From Devosia sp. ZB163 (GTDB lineage Bacteria; Pseudomonadota; Alphaproteobacteria; Rhizobiales; Devosiaceae): a stretch of 64,000 nucleotides of DNA. Shown one piece after another: positions 27,911 to 36,467 of this stretch (position 1 is its first letter; the number at the start of each line of letters is the position of its first letter). Below the pieces are notes generated by a model. That model had not been told where the DNA came from. It did not search any database and saw only the letters and a program-made list of their open reading frames with translations. The position numbers and the translations under genes are program-made. The stretch is from assembly GCF_028613635.1 (NCBI RefSeq), contig NZ_JAQRMY010000002.1, positions 744,001 to 808,000 on the forward strand, written 5' to 3'.

Positions 27911-29128
27911 TCAGGCGGCGGCCATGGCCTTCTGCAGGTTGGCATCGACCGCGTCGAGGAAGCCCAGCGTCGAGAGCCACTTCTGGTCGGGACCGACGAG
28001 CAGCGCAAGGTCCTTGGTCATCTGGCCGGACTCGACCGTATCGATGCAGACCTGCTCGAGCGTCTCGGCGAACTTCGCCAGCTCGGCATTGTTGTCGAGC
28101 TTGGCACGATGCTGCAGGCCACGCGTCCAGGCGAAGATCGAGGCGATGGAGTTGGTCGAGGTCTCCTTGCCCTGCTGGTGCTGGCGATAGTGGCGGGTCA
28201 CGGTGCCGTGGGCTGCCTCGGCCTCGACGATCTTGCCATCGGGGGTCATCAGCACCGAGGTCATCAGGCCGAGCGAGCCGAAGCCCTGGGCCACGATGTC
28301 GGACTGCACGTCGCCGTCGTAGTTCTTGCACGCCCAGACATAGCCGCCGGACCACTTCAGCGCCGAGGCGACCATGTCGTCGATCAGGCGGTGCTCGTAC
28401 CAGATCTTCAGCTCGTCGAACTTCGCCTTGTAGTCGCGGTCGAAGATCTCCTGGAAGATATCCTTGAAGCGCCCGTCATAGGCCTTGAGGATGGTGTTCT
28501 TGGTCGAAAGGTAGCACGGGACCTTGCGGTTGATCGCGTAGTTGAACGACGCGTGGGCGAAGTCGGCGATCGAGTCGTCGAGGTTGTACATGCCCATGGC
28601 GACGCCGGCGGACGGGGCATCGAACACGTCGTATTCCTGCACGGTGCCGTCATCGCCGACGAACTTCATCGTCAGCTTGCCCTTGCCCGGGAACTTGAAG
28701 TCGGTGGCGCGGTACTGGTCGCCGAAGGCGTGGCGGCCGACGATGATCGGCTGGGTCCAGCCCGGCACGAGGCGCGGCACGTTGCTCATGATGATCGGCT
28801 CGCGGAAGATCACGCCGCCCAGGATGTTGCGGATGGTGCCGTTGGGCGACTTCCACATCTTCTTGAGCTTGAACTCTTCGACGCGCTGCTCGTCGGGGGT
28901 GATGGTGGCGCACTTGATGCCGACGCCGTGCTTCTTGATGGCGTTGGCGGCATCGACCGTCACCTGGTCGTCGGTGGCGTCGCGGTTCTGCACCGAGAGA
29001 TCGTAGTACTCGATCTTGAGATCGAGGTACGGGAGGATCAGCTTGTCCTTGATCGCCTGCCAGATGATGCGGGTCATCTCGTCGCCGTCGAGATCGACGA
29101 CAGGGTTGGCAACTTTGATCTTGGCCAT
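27911..29128 (-). CDS. icd: NADP-dependent isocitrate dehydrogenase
   Basis: The enzyme oxidises isocitrate to 2-oxoglutarate and CO2 in the TCA cycle, making NADPH. At 405 residues it belongs to the homodimeric eukaryote-like subfamily usual in rhizobia. Motifs include [10 protein letters not shown] near the start, [22 protein letters not shown] with the substrate-binding Ser/Asn, [10 protein letters not shown]-type [21 protein letters not shown] in shortened form, and [10 protein letters not shown] for NADP binding. GGAG lies before the ATG. A strong terminator follows. Confidence 0.97.
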   Translation of the reverse strand: MAKIKVANPVVDLDGDEMTRIIWQAIKDKLILPYLDLKIEYYDLSVQNRDATDDQVTVDAANAIKKHGVGIKCATITPDEQRVEEFKLKKMWKSPNGTIRNILGGVIFREPIIMSNVPRLVPGWTQPIIVGRHAFGDQYRATDFKFPGKGKLTMKFVGDDGTVQEYDVFDAPSAGVAMGMYNLDDSIADFAHASFNYAINRKVPCYLSTKNTILKAYDGRFKDIFQEIFDRDYKAKFDELKIWYEHRLIDDMVASALKWSGGYVWACKNYDGDVQSDIVAQGFGSLGLMTSVLMTPDGKIVEAEAAHGTVTRHYRQHQQGKETSTNSIASIFAWTRGLQHRAKLDNNAELAKFAETLEQVCIDTVESGQMTKDLALLVGPDQKWLSTLGFLDAVDANLQKAMAAA

Positions 29129-29317
29129 GCGTAAGCTCCTCAGCGGCGCGGAAAATCTGATGCCGCGGCTAATAGCATGAAATTTGGCGGGAGGAAGCGG
29201 GCGGCGGCCATTTGGCTCAGGGAGAGGGCGCGCGGGTGAGGGGGACTGGCGAAGAGGGCACAGGGGCTGTCCGCGCTCTCTCCGATAGCTAAACCCGATT
29301 TACGGATGACACGTCCT

Positions 29318-30016
29318 CTAGAACCGGAAGTTCAGCCCGGCCTGCACTGTCCCGAGATCGTGCGTGTATTCGTAGGTCCAGTTCGACGGATAGGCTGAGC
29401 CATAGTCGAAGGTGGCGCTGCCCGTCTCGAACCGCACGTAGGTGTATTCGGTGAACATGGAGACGTTCTCGGTCACGCGGTACTCGACGCCCGCGCCGAT
29501 GCCCCAGCCGGTGCGGGTTGCGTCGAGGCTGTCGTCCACGAGGCCCCAGCGCTCGTCGACGCTGGCATAGTTGAACTGGCCCGCAACGACGCTGGCGCTG
29601 ACATAGCCGAGCAGTTGCGGCTGGAACAGGTAGCCGGCACGGGCCGACAGGCTGGTGAGCGCAACGGCGTTGGACGACACCAGTTCGTCCACCTTCATGA
29701 AGGAATCACCGTCGGAATTGGTGACCGCGTGCTGCAGCTTGAGGCCGAGCACCGTGCTGCCCAGCTGCAGGTCCAGCCCTCCCTGGATGCTTCCATAGGG
29801 ATGCCAGCCCGCGTAGTCGGCGGCCGCATAGCCGCCATAGCTCAGCTGGGGCGGAGAATACTGATCGGTCGAGAGATGCCCGGCGCCGAGCCCGGCTCCG
29901 ACATAAGCGCCAGTCCACGACGGCCCAGCGGGCGCCTCCTGGGCCAGAGCTGGAATCGCAGCCAGCACCACAAGCGCCGACAGCGCGGCCAGTGCCGTTG
30001 ATAAGCGGATAGTCAT
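29318..30016 (-). CDS. Outer-membrane beta-barrel protein (small porin-like)
   Basis: The 232-residue protein begins with a typical signal peptide (about 1-25, cleaved near ALAQ). The mature part has alternating polar/aromatic strands (WTGAYVGAGLGAGHLS, WGIGAGVEYRVTENVSMFTEYTYV) and ends LNFRF, with the C-terminal Phe needed for barrel insertion. It resembles the Omp25/31-like 8-strand barrels of rhizobia. I prefer the ATG at 30014-30016, which has a GGGGG before it, over the in-frame ATG four codons upstream. Function is probably structural. Confidence 0.88.
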   Translation of the reverse strand: MTIRLSTALAALSALVVLAAIPALAQEAPAGPSWTGAYVGAGLGAGHLSTDQYSPPQLSYGGYAAADYAGWHPYGSIQGGLDLQLGSTVLGLKLQHAVTNSDGDSFMKVDELVSSNAVALTSLSARAGYLFQPQLLGYVSASVVAGQFNYASVDERWGLVDDSLDATRTGWGIGAGVEYRVTENVSMFTEYTYVRFETGSATFDYGSAYPSNWTYEYTHDLGTVQAGLNFRF

Positions 30017-30147
30017 GGCAGCCCCCATTCACAGGGCGCCTTGCGACTCCACTGTTGCACTTAGGTAGGGGCCCGCCGCCGACATGGTCAAGCGCATCGC
30101 GGCAGGAGCGGCCTATCCGTTGGTAGTGCTGCAGGCAGAGGGCGACC

Positions 30148-30621
30148 TCACCAGAGGTCAGGCTTGGCGACCATCAGCCAGAACGTGCCTGCAAGCCCGA
30201 TGAAGGCGGGCCATCCCAATGCGAACCAAAGCCGCATCACGCGGAAGTACTCTGGAGGCAGCTCGCCTTTCGCCGCCGCTGCGGCCGAAGCGAGGTCGCG
30301 AGCCCGTATCCGCAGCCAGACCACCGGCGCCCAGCACGCGAAGGCGATCGCATAGAGTATGTAGGTGGCGACGAGCCAGCTCGCGCCGAGGTCATATCCG
30401 GCGCTGACCGCGAGCAGGAGGCCGGAGACTGGCTGCACGATGCCGCTGGTGCCGGTGAAGATCCAGTCCGCGGTGACCACCATGCTCCCGACGGTGGCGA
30501 TGGTGCGGGCATCGCGGCTCAGATGCGCCATCCAGAAGTAGTAGGCCGTTCCGGCACCGAGGCCGAACAGCACGGTCGAGCTCAGGATGTGGACCCACTT
30601 GAGAACGAGGTACGGGTCCAT
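30148..30621 (-). CDS. DUF2269-family membrane protein
   Basis: The 157-residue protein has four predicted spans. It starts MDPYLVLKWVHILSSTVLFG, with a His in helix 1 typical of DUF2269, and continues MVVTADWIFTGTSGIVQPVSG. Its ATG overlaps the stop of the upstream SDR-DoxX gene by one base (TGATG). DUF2269 proteins commonly occur beside SDR/DoxX-like proteins, and the biochemical role is unknown. Confidence 0.88.
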   Translation of the reverse strand: MDPYLVLKWVHILSSTVLFGLGAGTAYYFWMAHLSRDARTIATVGSMVVTADWIFTGTSGIVQPVSGLLLAVSAGYDLGASWLVATYILYAIAFACWAPVVWLRIRARDLASAAAAAKGELPPEYFRVMRLWFALGWPAFIGLAGTFWLMVAKPDLW

Positions 30622-31889
30622 CAGCGCGACTCGGAAAGAGCTGCGTTGACCGCGATTAGGGCAAGGATGGGCACGTTCTTGAGCAATGCGCCAAAAGGAT
30701 CGGCCCAAAGCCCGGGCAGGGCGATGGTGAGGCCAATGGTGTAGCCGAGCACCAACGCGAGCTGGAGCGTCAGGGCCAGCCGCCACCGGCGTGTCAGCAG
30801 AAGCGCGGCTGCCACCAGATCCAGAAGGACGGTGACGACTATGAGCGGCTCCACCAGCGCCGCGGGCAGACCAATCGCGGCTGCAAACGCATCGGCCTGG
30901 GCGCGGCCGAACAGCAGGCCGCTCAGGGCAGACGCCAGCCAGAGAAAAATGAGGCTCGCCCGCACCGCTATGGCGAGGAAGAACAGTCGGGCATGCCAGC
31001 GGTCCTGAACGCCCGCGGGTTCCGCTTCGAGGACAGCAGTGAGCTCACGCGGCGCAAAGCCTGTCGCGGTGGTGAAGGCCGCAGCGTCACCGGCATTGCC
31101 AGCAGCGAGCTGGCGCATGGTGGTGGTCGATATTGGCCCACCGAGCCATTCGCCCATCCGGGCCACAGGTGCGACCAGTGCCTCCGAAAGCCGGAGCTGA
31201 CGGGAGGCGCCGTACCCGAGCCAGCGCCGATAGACGGCGACGAGTTCGCCAAGCGAGTAGGTTTCCGGACCGCATGGCTCAAGTGTCTGCCCCATCAAGC
31301 GGTCGTCGCCGCCGACGCGGGCAATGATCCGCCCCAGGTCGCTGGCATGAAGGGGAGAGAAGCGGGCGTCGTTGGACGGAAGAACGGGAGTCAGGAATGG
31401 CAACCCCGCAAGGCCGCGCAGGACCGAGCTCCCTCCGAAGCTGTCCCCGGCGACGACCAGTGAGGGGCGGAGAATGGTCCAGGCGACGCCGCTGCTGCGC
31501 AGGACTTCCTCACCCTCCAGCTTGGTGCGGGCGTAGTCGGTGTCCACATCCGGCCGTGCACTGATGGCGGAGATGAGGATGATGCGGCGCACCCCAGCCG
31601 CGAGCGCGGCACGATAGAGCGCAGCGGGGCCATCCACGTGCACGTTCCGCAACTGCCGGTTCAACTGGCCGGCCGCGTTCACGACCACATCGATGCCGGC
31701 GAGCGCAGTGCACCAATCCTCATCGGTGGTGGAACTGAAGTCCGCTCGCAGTGCCGTGATGGACGGGAATATCTGCTTGAGCCTGTCAGCATCGCGCGCG
31801 GTACCCGTGACCCGATGGCCCTCGGCCAGGAGCGCGGCAACGATGTGCCGGCCGATGAATCCGGCAGCGCCGACGACCAGAAAGTGCAT
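30621..31889 (-). CDS. NAD(P)-binding SDR-like domain fused to a DoxX-like membrane domain
   Basis: The 422-residue protein starts MHFLVVGAAGFIGRHIVAAL, an extended/atypical SDR Rossmann fold with GxxGxxG at 7-13. It follows with VVNAAGQLNRQ, ISAISARPDVDTDYARTKLEGE in two parts (the YxxxK pair) and LRPSLVVAG. From about residue 300 there are four membrane spans of the DoxX-like type. A GGAGGGC precedes the ATG. The DUF2269 gene is coupled behind it and marR is divergent in front. The group is probably a membrane redox or quinone-related module controlled by MarR, but no substrate is known to me. Confidence 0.9.
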   Translation of the reverse strand: MHFLVVGAAGFIGRHIVAALLAEGHRVTGTARDADRLKQIFPSITALRADFSSTTDEDWCTALAGIDVVVNAAGQLNRQLRNVHVDGPAALYRAALAAGVRRIILISAISARPDVDTDYARTKLEGEEVLRSSGVAWTILRPSLVVAGDSFGGSSVLRGLAGLPFLTPVLPSNDARFSPLHASDLGRIIARVGGDDRLMGQTLEPCGPETYSLGELVAVYRRWLGYGASRQLRLSEALVAPVARMGEWLGGPISTTTMRQLAAGNAGDAAAFTTATGFAPRELTAVLEAEPAGVQDRWHARLFFLAIAVRASLIFLWLASALSGLLFGRAQADAFAAAIGLPAALVEPLIVVTVLLDLVAAALLLTRRWRLALTLQLALVLGYTIGLTIALPGLWADPFGALLKNVPILALIAVNAALSESR

Positions 31890-31942
31890 TTCGAGCCCTC
31901 CGGATTCGAGCTTAGCCGAAACGGCAGGGTCGCCAAGGCCGA

Positions 31943-31970
31943 TTGACACCGTGCATATACACACTATCTT
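31943..31970 (+). promoter_or_regulatory. marR promoter with overlapping operator; leaderless transcript likely
   Basis: TTGACA (31943-31948) and TATCTT (31965-31970) are 16 bases apart. Between them is the near-perfect dyad GTGCATATACAC (31951-31962). Transcription would start about 7 bases after the -10, at or next to the marR ATG at 31978, and no Shine-Dalgarno is present. The divergent SDR-DoxX start is 54 bases to the left, so one MarR site could control both directions. Confidence 0.6.
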
Positions 31971-31977
31971 CCTGCGC

Positions 31978-32391
31978 ATGGATGATTTCAGCCGGTGCAT
32001 GGTTTCGAATACGCGGATGGCGGCGCGGGCGATCACGCGGCGGTATGATGCCTATGTGCGGCCGTTCGGCATTACCTCCACGCAGTATTCGGTGCTCGGG
32101 CTGATCGTTGCGTCGGGTGAGCGGAACGTCAGCGAGCTGGCGGAGAAGCGCGGGTTCGAGCGGACGACGCTGACGCGGAACCTCGATCGGCTCGAGAAGA
32201 TGGGGCTGATCGCTTCGCGGCCGGCCGAGCATGGCAATGGCCGCATCTGCTCACTGACGCCGAAGGGCAGGGCGCTGGTCGATGAGCTCTTGCCGCTGTG
32301 GCGTAAGGCGCAGGCGGAGATCCGCGATGAGCTGGGCGCCGACGGCTTTGAAGACACCCTGATGAAATTGCAGCGGCTCGCCACCATCTGA
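31978..32391 (+). CDS. MarR-family transcriptional regulator
   Basis: The 137-residue protein has the MarR winged helix: FGITSTQYSVLGLIVASGE, then VSELAEKRGFERTTLTRNLDRLEKMGLI and the wing RPAEHGNGRICSLTPKG. Two cysteines (8 and about 90) might sense oxidants or electrophiles. The ATG follows a -10 element directly, with no ribosome-binding site, so translation is probably leaderless. It is divergent from the SDR-DoxX/DUF2269 pair, its likely target. fabF follows 64 bases downstream. Confidence 0.93.
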   Translation: MDDFSRCMVSNTRMAARAITRRYDAYVRPFGITSTQYSVLGLIVASGERNVSELAEKRGFERTTLTRNLDRLEKMGLIASRPAEHGNGRICSLTPKGRALVDELLPLWRKAQAEIRDELGADGFEDTLMKLQRLATI

Positions 32392-32455
32392 ACCGGACGC
32401 GGGCGGCGGCAGTTTCCGCTCCAACCCGTGTAACTACACGAAAGGAAGAATACCG

Positions 32456-33727
32456 ATGGCAACCCAGTCCGATCCGATCGTCGTCACCGGCATGGGCGTC
32501 GTCAGCCCGCTGGGAACCGGCGTCGACACAGTGTGGTCGCGCCTCATCGCGGGAAAGAGCGGCATCGTGAGGAATACGCGCTTCGACGTGACCGACTATG
32601 CCGCGAAGGTCGCGGGGCTCGTGCCGACGACGGAGACGGACCCGCAGGGCTTCGATCCGCTTGTGGCTATCGACCCCAAGGACATCAAGAAAATGGACCT
32701 GTTCATCCAGTACGGGCTGGTGGCGGCGCAGGAAGCGATCGCGCAGTCGGGCTGGGTGCCTGAGACCGAGGACCAGAAGGCGCGGACCGCCACGGTGATC
32801 GGCACCGGCGTCGGCGGCTCGCCGGTGATGGCGGCGGCGGTCGAGACCATCATCGAGAAGGGGCCGCGGCGGCTGTCGCCGTTCACGGTGCCCAGCTTTC
32901 TCGCCAACCTCGCGGCGGGCTGGATCTCGATCCGCTATGGCTTCAAGGGCCCGATCGGCGCGCCGGTTACCGCTTGCGCCGCCTCGGGCCAGGCGATCGG
33001 CGACGGCATGCGGCTGATCCTCACCGGCGAGGCGGATGTAGCCATCGTCGGCGGCGCGGAAGGCTCGGTCGATCCGATCTCGGTCGGCGGGTTCGGTGCG
33101 GCGCGGGCTCTGGCCACGGCGTTCAACGATGACCCGGAAGGCGCGTCGCGGCCGTTCGACCGGAAGCGCGACGGGTTCGTGCTGGCGGAAGGCGCGGCGG
33201 TGCTGGTGATCGAGCGGCTGAGCCACGCCAGGGCACGCGGCGCGACGCCCCTCGCGATACTTGCCGGTTACGGAACGTCGGCGGATGCCTACCACCTGAC
33301 GGCAGGCGAGCCAGGCGGCGCCGGGGCGCAGGCGGCGATGCGCGGCGCACTGCGGATGGCCGGGCTGTCGCCGGGCGAGATCGACTACATCAACGCCCAC
33401 TCGACCTCGACGCAGGTCGGCGATGCGGCGGAACTGGCCGGCATCGGGGCGGTATTCGCCAATCGCGGCAAGGACCTCGCGATTTCCTCGACCAAGTCGG
33501 CGACCGGGCACCTGATGGGCGCCGCCGGCGCCATCGAGGCAGTGTTCTCGGTGTTGGCGATCCGCAACGGTATCGTGCCGCCGACCCGCAATCTCGATGA
33601 CCCGGACGTGGGCGAGCAGTTCAACCTGGTGCCCAAGGTGGCGCAGGAGAAGGCCGTACGCCACGCGCTGTCGAACGCCTTCGGCTTCGGTGGGGTCAAC
33701 GCGACATTGGTGTTTTCGGCCGTCTAG
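32456..33727 (+). CDS. Beta-ketoacyl-ACP synthase, FabF type
   Basis: The 423-residue thiolase-fold enzyme condenses malonyl-ACP with an acyl-ACP. The triad is visible: Cys174 in TACAASGQAIG, His315 in NAHSTSTQ and His352 in KSATGHLMGAAGA. The usual NAHGTST has Ser in place of Gly here. It stands alone, with no acpP, fabG or fabZ near it, so it is probably an accessory paralogue of the housekeeping fabF. An AAAGGAAG precedes the ATG. Its stop overlaps the convergent TfoX gene's stop in a CTAG tetranucleotide. Confidence 0.9.
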   Translation: MATQSDPIVVTGMGVVSPLGTGVDTVWSRLIAGKSGIVRNTRFDVTDYAAKVAGLVPTTETDPQGFDPLVAIDPKDIKKMDLFIQYGLVAAQEAIAQSGWVPETEDQKARTATVIGTGVGGSPVMAAAVETIIEKGPRRLSPFTVPSFLANLAAGWISIRYGFKGPIGAPVTACAASGQAIGDGMRLILTGEADVAIVGGAEGSVDPISVGGFGAARALATAFNDDPEGASRPFDRKRDGFVLAEGAAVLVIERLSHARARGATPLAILAGYGTSADAYHLTAGEPGGAGAQAAMRGALRMAGLSPGEIDYINAHSTSTQVGDAAELAGIGAVFANRGKDLAISSTKSATGHLMGAAGAIEAVFSVLAIRNGIVPPTRNLDDPDVGEQFNLVPKVAQEKAVRHALSNAFGFGGVNATLVFSAV

Positions 33728-34116
33728 GAACGGTCCCTGGGTGTTTTCGGCGATCTGGGCTTTTTCGGTTTCTGGACCTTGAGCGGGCGCTGGACGACCG
33801 CCGCTTCGGCAAAGCGGACCCAATCCTCCAGCGCCTCGTCGTCCTCGATGGCGTCGCCGTCGATCCAGAAAAAGCCCGACATCACCCGGCCGTTTTGAAC
33901 CAACTCGGTGGTACCCGGCCGGGCCTTTGCCGCCTCGTGATTGTCCTTGCCGACCGAAATCAGGATGCCGCCATCCTTCCTGCAGCCGACGAGGATGTGG
34001 CCGTTGAGGAGGAAGGTGAGGCCGCCGAACATGTACTTTTCGGTGATGCGCGGATCGTCGCCCACCAGCATGCGGACGCGCTCGGCCAGGTGATTCATCG
34101 TCTCGGAGTTCTTCAT
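33724..34116 (-). CDS. TfoX N-terminal domain protein (tandem copy 2)
   Basis: The 130-residue protein has the TfoX/Sxy N-terminal fold: ITEKYMFGGLTFLLNGHILVG, then the cis-facing region of small strands with ILISVGKD and a C-terminal helical part WVRFAEAAV. The very basic Lys/Pro/Arg tail (about 108-130) is unusual. It overlaps the upstream TfoX gene by four bases (ATGA). Such stand-alone N-terminal domains are widespread; a competence role is not implied. Confidence 0.88.
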   Translation of the reverse strand: MKNSETMNHLAERVRMLVGDDPRITEKYMFGGLTFLLNGHILVGCRKDGGILISVGKDNHEAAKARPGTTELVQNGRVMSGFFWIDGDAIEDDEALEDWVRFAEAAVVQRPLKVQKPKKPRSPKTPRDRS

Positions 34117-34445
34117 TTCGGGGGCAGGGTCTCCGCGAAGCCGAGGGCGTAGGCGATCCAGCGGTTGAGCGCGGCATCGTCGGACGTGCCGGTGGCATCG
34201 ACGGCAATGAAGCCGGTCATCGGGCGCGGGCCCATGTGCATCTGGTAAGCGCCGGACCGGTCGAGGGCTTCGGCTTGCTTCGCCGGATTGATGCGCACGA
34301 GTAGCTCACCCTTGGCGGTGGTGCCGATGGCCATGTTGCCCCGGAGCATGAAGCCGATGCCCCCGAACATCTTCTTTTCGACGAGTTCACGGGAGGCGAG
34401 CAGGGGCCTGAGCCGCGCCGCGAGCTCGTCGGACGCAATGGACAT
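34113..34445 (-). CDS. TfoX N-terminal domain protein (tandem copy 1)
   Basis: The 110-residue protein starts MSIASDELAARLRPLLASRE and has the family core KKMFGGIGFMLRGNMAIG, followed by LLVRINPAK and MGPRPMTGFIAVDA. It is a paralogue of the next gene, sharing the MFGG...L.G pattern. Its start overlaps the GFA gene stop by one base, giving a tightly coupled GFA-TfoX-TfoX operon. Function unknown. Confidence 0.88.
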   Translation of the reverse strand: MSIASDELAARLRPLLASRELVEKKMFGGIGFMLRGNMAIGTTAKGELLVRINPAKQAEALDRSGAYQMHMGPRPMTGFIAVDATGTSDDAALNRWIAYALGFAETLPPK

Positions 34446-34888
34446 CAGTGGCCTCCCTCGTTGCGATAGGTGGCGTGATGGGGGAGGTCCGGCGCGACAA
34501 TGTCCCAGTCGCGATGGCTCCGCGCAAAGATAAGCTGGTTGGGCACGAACCAGTCCGCAGCAGCACCGAACAGGCCGACCGGCAGCATGGCGAGAGCCGG
34601 TGCGCGGCTCGAGGCGGCATAAATCGGCGTGCCGCAGCGCGGGCAGAACCAGCGCGTCAGTGTCGCGCCGGAGTTGGCCGGTCGGGCGAAGCTGGCGACG
34701 TCTCCCGTAACTGTGACGTCACCAATGGCAACGAGCGCGACGGCCGAGTGCCCCGTGCCGGTGGCGCGCTGGCAGTCCTCGCAGGAGCACAGGAACATGG
34801 AGCGGACACGACCGCGCACGGATAGCGTCACGCCCCCGCAAGCGCAGGCGGCGGTGAGGTCAACCTGCGGCTTTTCGTTGTTGGTCAT
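34445..34888 (-). CDS. GFA (glutathione-dependent formaldehyde-activating-like) zinc protein
   Basis: The 147-residue protein has the GFA/CENP-V zinc-binding set: Cys15 and Cys17 (CAC), Cys34, Cys36 and Cys39 (FLCSCEDCQR), and Cys82 and Cys85 (FCPRCGTPIY). Two zinc ions are expected. Family members bind S-hydroxymethylglutathione or related thiols, but many lack proven activity. It leads the operon with the two TfoX genes and is divergent from a GNAT gene. Confidence 0.92.
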   Translation of the reverse strand: MTNNEKPQVDLTAACACGGVTLSVRGRVRSMFLCSCEDCQRATGTGHSAVALVAIGDVTVTGDVASFARPANSGATLTRWFCPRCGTPIYAASSRAPALAMLPVGLFGAAADWFVPNQLIFARSHRDWDIVAPDLPHHATYRNEGGH

Positions 34889-34967
34889 GACGGCGAGCAG
34901 ACATCAGCGCCTGCCGATCCGCAAGCAGTCGTATTGATCGCGGTTGGCTCTGCCTCTATGCGAAGGC

Positions 34968-35537
34968 ATGGTCTACGCACCCCGCTATCCCATCGAAACG
35001 GATCGGCTACGGCTGCGCCCCTTCACGCGCGGCGACGTCGATGCAGTATTCGCCTATCGCCAGCGCGCCGATGTCGCCCGCTACCTGTCGGATGGGCCCA
35101 TGACCCGCGAGAGCGTGGCCGAGGCGCTGCAGATGCGCGTGGGTCAGGAAGCGCTGCGGGTCGAGGGGGACAAGATCTTCCTCGCCGTCGAGACCAAGGA
35201 GCGCTCCGGCGTCATCGGCGAGCTGTCGCTGATCCTGCGCGACGAAGCCGGGCGGCAGGGCGAGATCGGCTACATCCTCGATCCCGGTTACCACGGACAG
35301 GGCTACGCCACCGAGGCCGGCGCAAAGCTGCTCGAGATGGGGTTCGACGGCGCCGGTCTCCACCGCATCTATGCCCGCTGCGCCGCAGCCAACCATGCGT
35401 CCTGGCGCGTGATGGAGCGTCTCGGCATGCGGCGCGAGGCACACTTCCGTGAGCACGCCTTCGTGAAGGGGGCATGGGACGAGGAGTTCGTCTACGCCGT
35501 GCTCGAGGACGAATGGCGAACGGCAGAGCGCCGCTAA
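34968..35537 (+). CDS. GNAT acetyltransferase, RimJ/RimL type (tandem copy 1)
   Basis: The 189-residue protein begins IETDRLRLRPFTRGDVDAVF and has the acetyl-CoA loop GYHGQGYATEAGAKLLEMGF, followed by HRIYARCAAANHASWRVMERLGM. These are the hallmarks of the RimJ/RimL/Acetyltransf_3 group, which acetylate N-termini or small amines. I chose ATG 34968, preceded by GAAGG, over an in-frame TTG at 34944. A paralogue follows 129 bases downstream on the same strand. Confidence 0.9.
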   Translation: MVYAPRYPIETDRLRLRPFTRGDVDAVFAYRQRADVARYLSDGPMTRESVAEALQMRVGQEALRVEGDKIFLAVETKERSGVIGELSLILRDEAGRQGEIGYILDPGYHGQGYATEAGAKLLEMGFDGAGLHRIYARCAAANHASWRVMERLGMRREAHFREHAFVKGAWDEEFVYAVLEDEWRTAERR

Positions 35538-35666
35538 CGATTTGAATCGTAAGGCATTATTCGCGGACAAAGGTCCGTCGGGCAGGATTTTTCTGACCTG
35601 TTGCCGGAACCGCCGTATGGGCACCACGTTCCCGCCGTATGAGTTCTTTCGGGGAGGAACGGGAAG

Positions 35667-36260
35667 ATGCCGATGCCTGAACTACCTATCGAGACGGACC
35701 GGCTTTTACTTAGGAATTTCCAGAAGTCGGACCTGGACGCCGTAATGTCCTACCACGCTCTGCCCGACGTGCAGCGCTACCTCGACTGGAAGGCGCGGGA
35801 CAAGGTAGAGGTCCAGGCAGCTCTGGATACCATGATCCAGGAGCACCGCATGCACCGTCCAGGCGACGCCATTTCGCTCGCCGTGGTGCGCAAGAGCGAC
35901 AACGCGCTGATCGGGCAGGTGTCTCTGCGCTGGACCGACGCCACGGCCGGCCAGGCCGAACTCCGCTTCATCGTGGGACCGACCTATCGCCGGCAGGGCT
36001 ACGCACGCGAAGCCGCCCGCGCCATGCTCGACCTGGGCTTCGACAAGCTGAGCATGCACCGCATATTCGCGCGCTGCGCCGCCCGCAACGAGGCGTCGGC
36101 GAAGATGCTGAGGGACCTGGGCATGCGCCTCGAGGCGCATTATCGCGAGCACGCCATGTTCCAGGGGGAATGGGACGAGGAACTGCATTTCGCACTCCTC
36201 GACCGCGAGTGGCTGCGCGGAAGCAAAGTGAAAGAGCTGCGCCGGCATATGGTTGCGTAA
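35667..36260 (+). CDS. GNAT acetyltransferase, RimJ/RimL type (tandem copy 2)
   Basis: The 197-residue protein is a paralogue of the preceding gene. It starts ELPIETDRLLLRNFQKSDLD and has the cofactor loop YRRQGYAREAARAMLDLGFD and HRIFARCAARNEASAKMLRDLGM. A GGGGAGGA lies well placed before the ATG. The acceptor is unknown. The two genes share order, spacing of motifs and C-terminal WDEE.. segments, indicating duplication. Confidence 0.92.
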   Translation: MPMPELPIETDRLLLRNFQKSDLDAVMSYHALPDVQRYLDWKARDKVEVQAALDTMIQEHRMHRPGDAISLAVVRKSDNALIGQVSLRWTDATAGQAELRFIVGPTYRRQGYAREAARAMLDLGFDKLSMHRIFARCAARNEASAKMLRDLGMRLEAHYREHAMFQGEWDEELHFALLDREWLRGSKVKELRRHMVA

Positions 36261-36467
36261 GTCTCACGCGCGCGAAATGCTAGTTGTCGAGTAGTCGGCC
36301 GTCGACTTGCGAAACCGCATGGCTGGCCTGCAATAGTTCCTGACGCGAAGCACTGTGCGTGGTCTACTGCCGACGTTGAGGGCATCGCGGCAGATGCCGG
36401 GTGCTGATTGAGGGGTCAGGTGCCCGGGTGCGATGTCCAAGGTTGGATGCACGCGCAGGGGACCCCC

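Noticed and set aside
32129-34207. Leftward 692-codon frame over marR, fabF and tfoX
   Set aside because: Antisense to three recognised genes for most of its length; rich in Arg and low-complexity runs.
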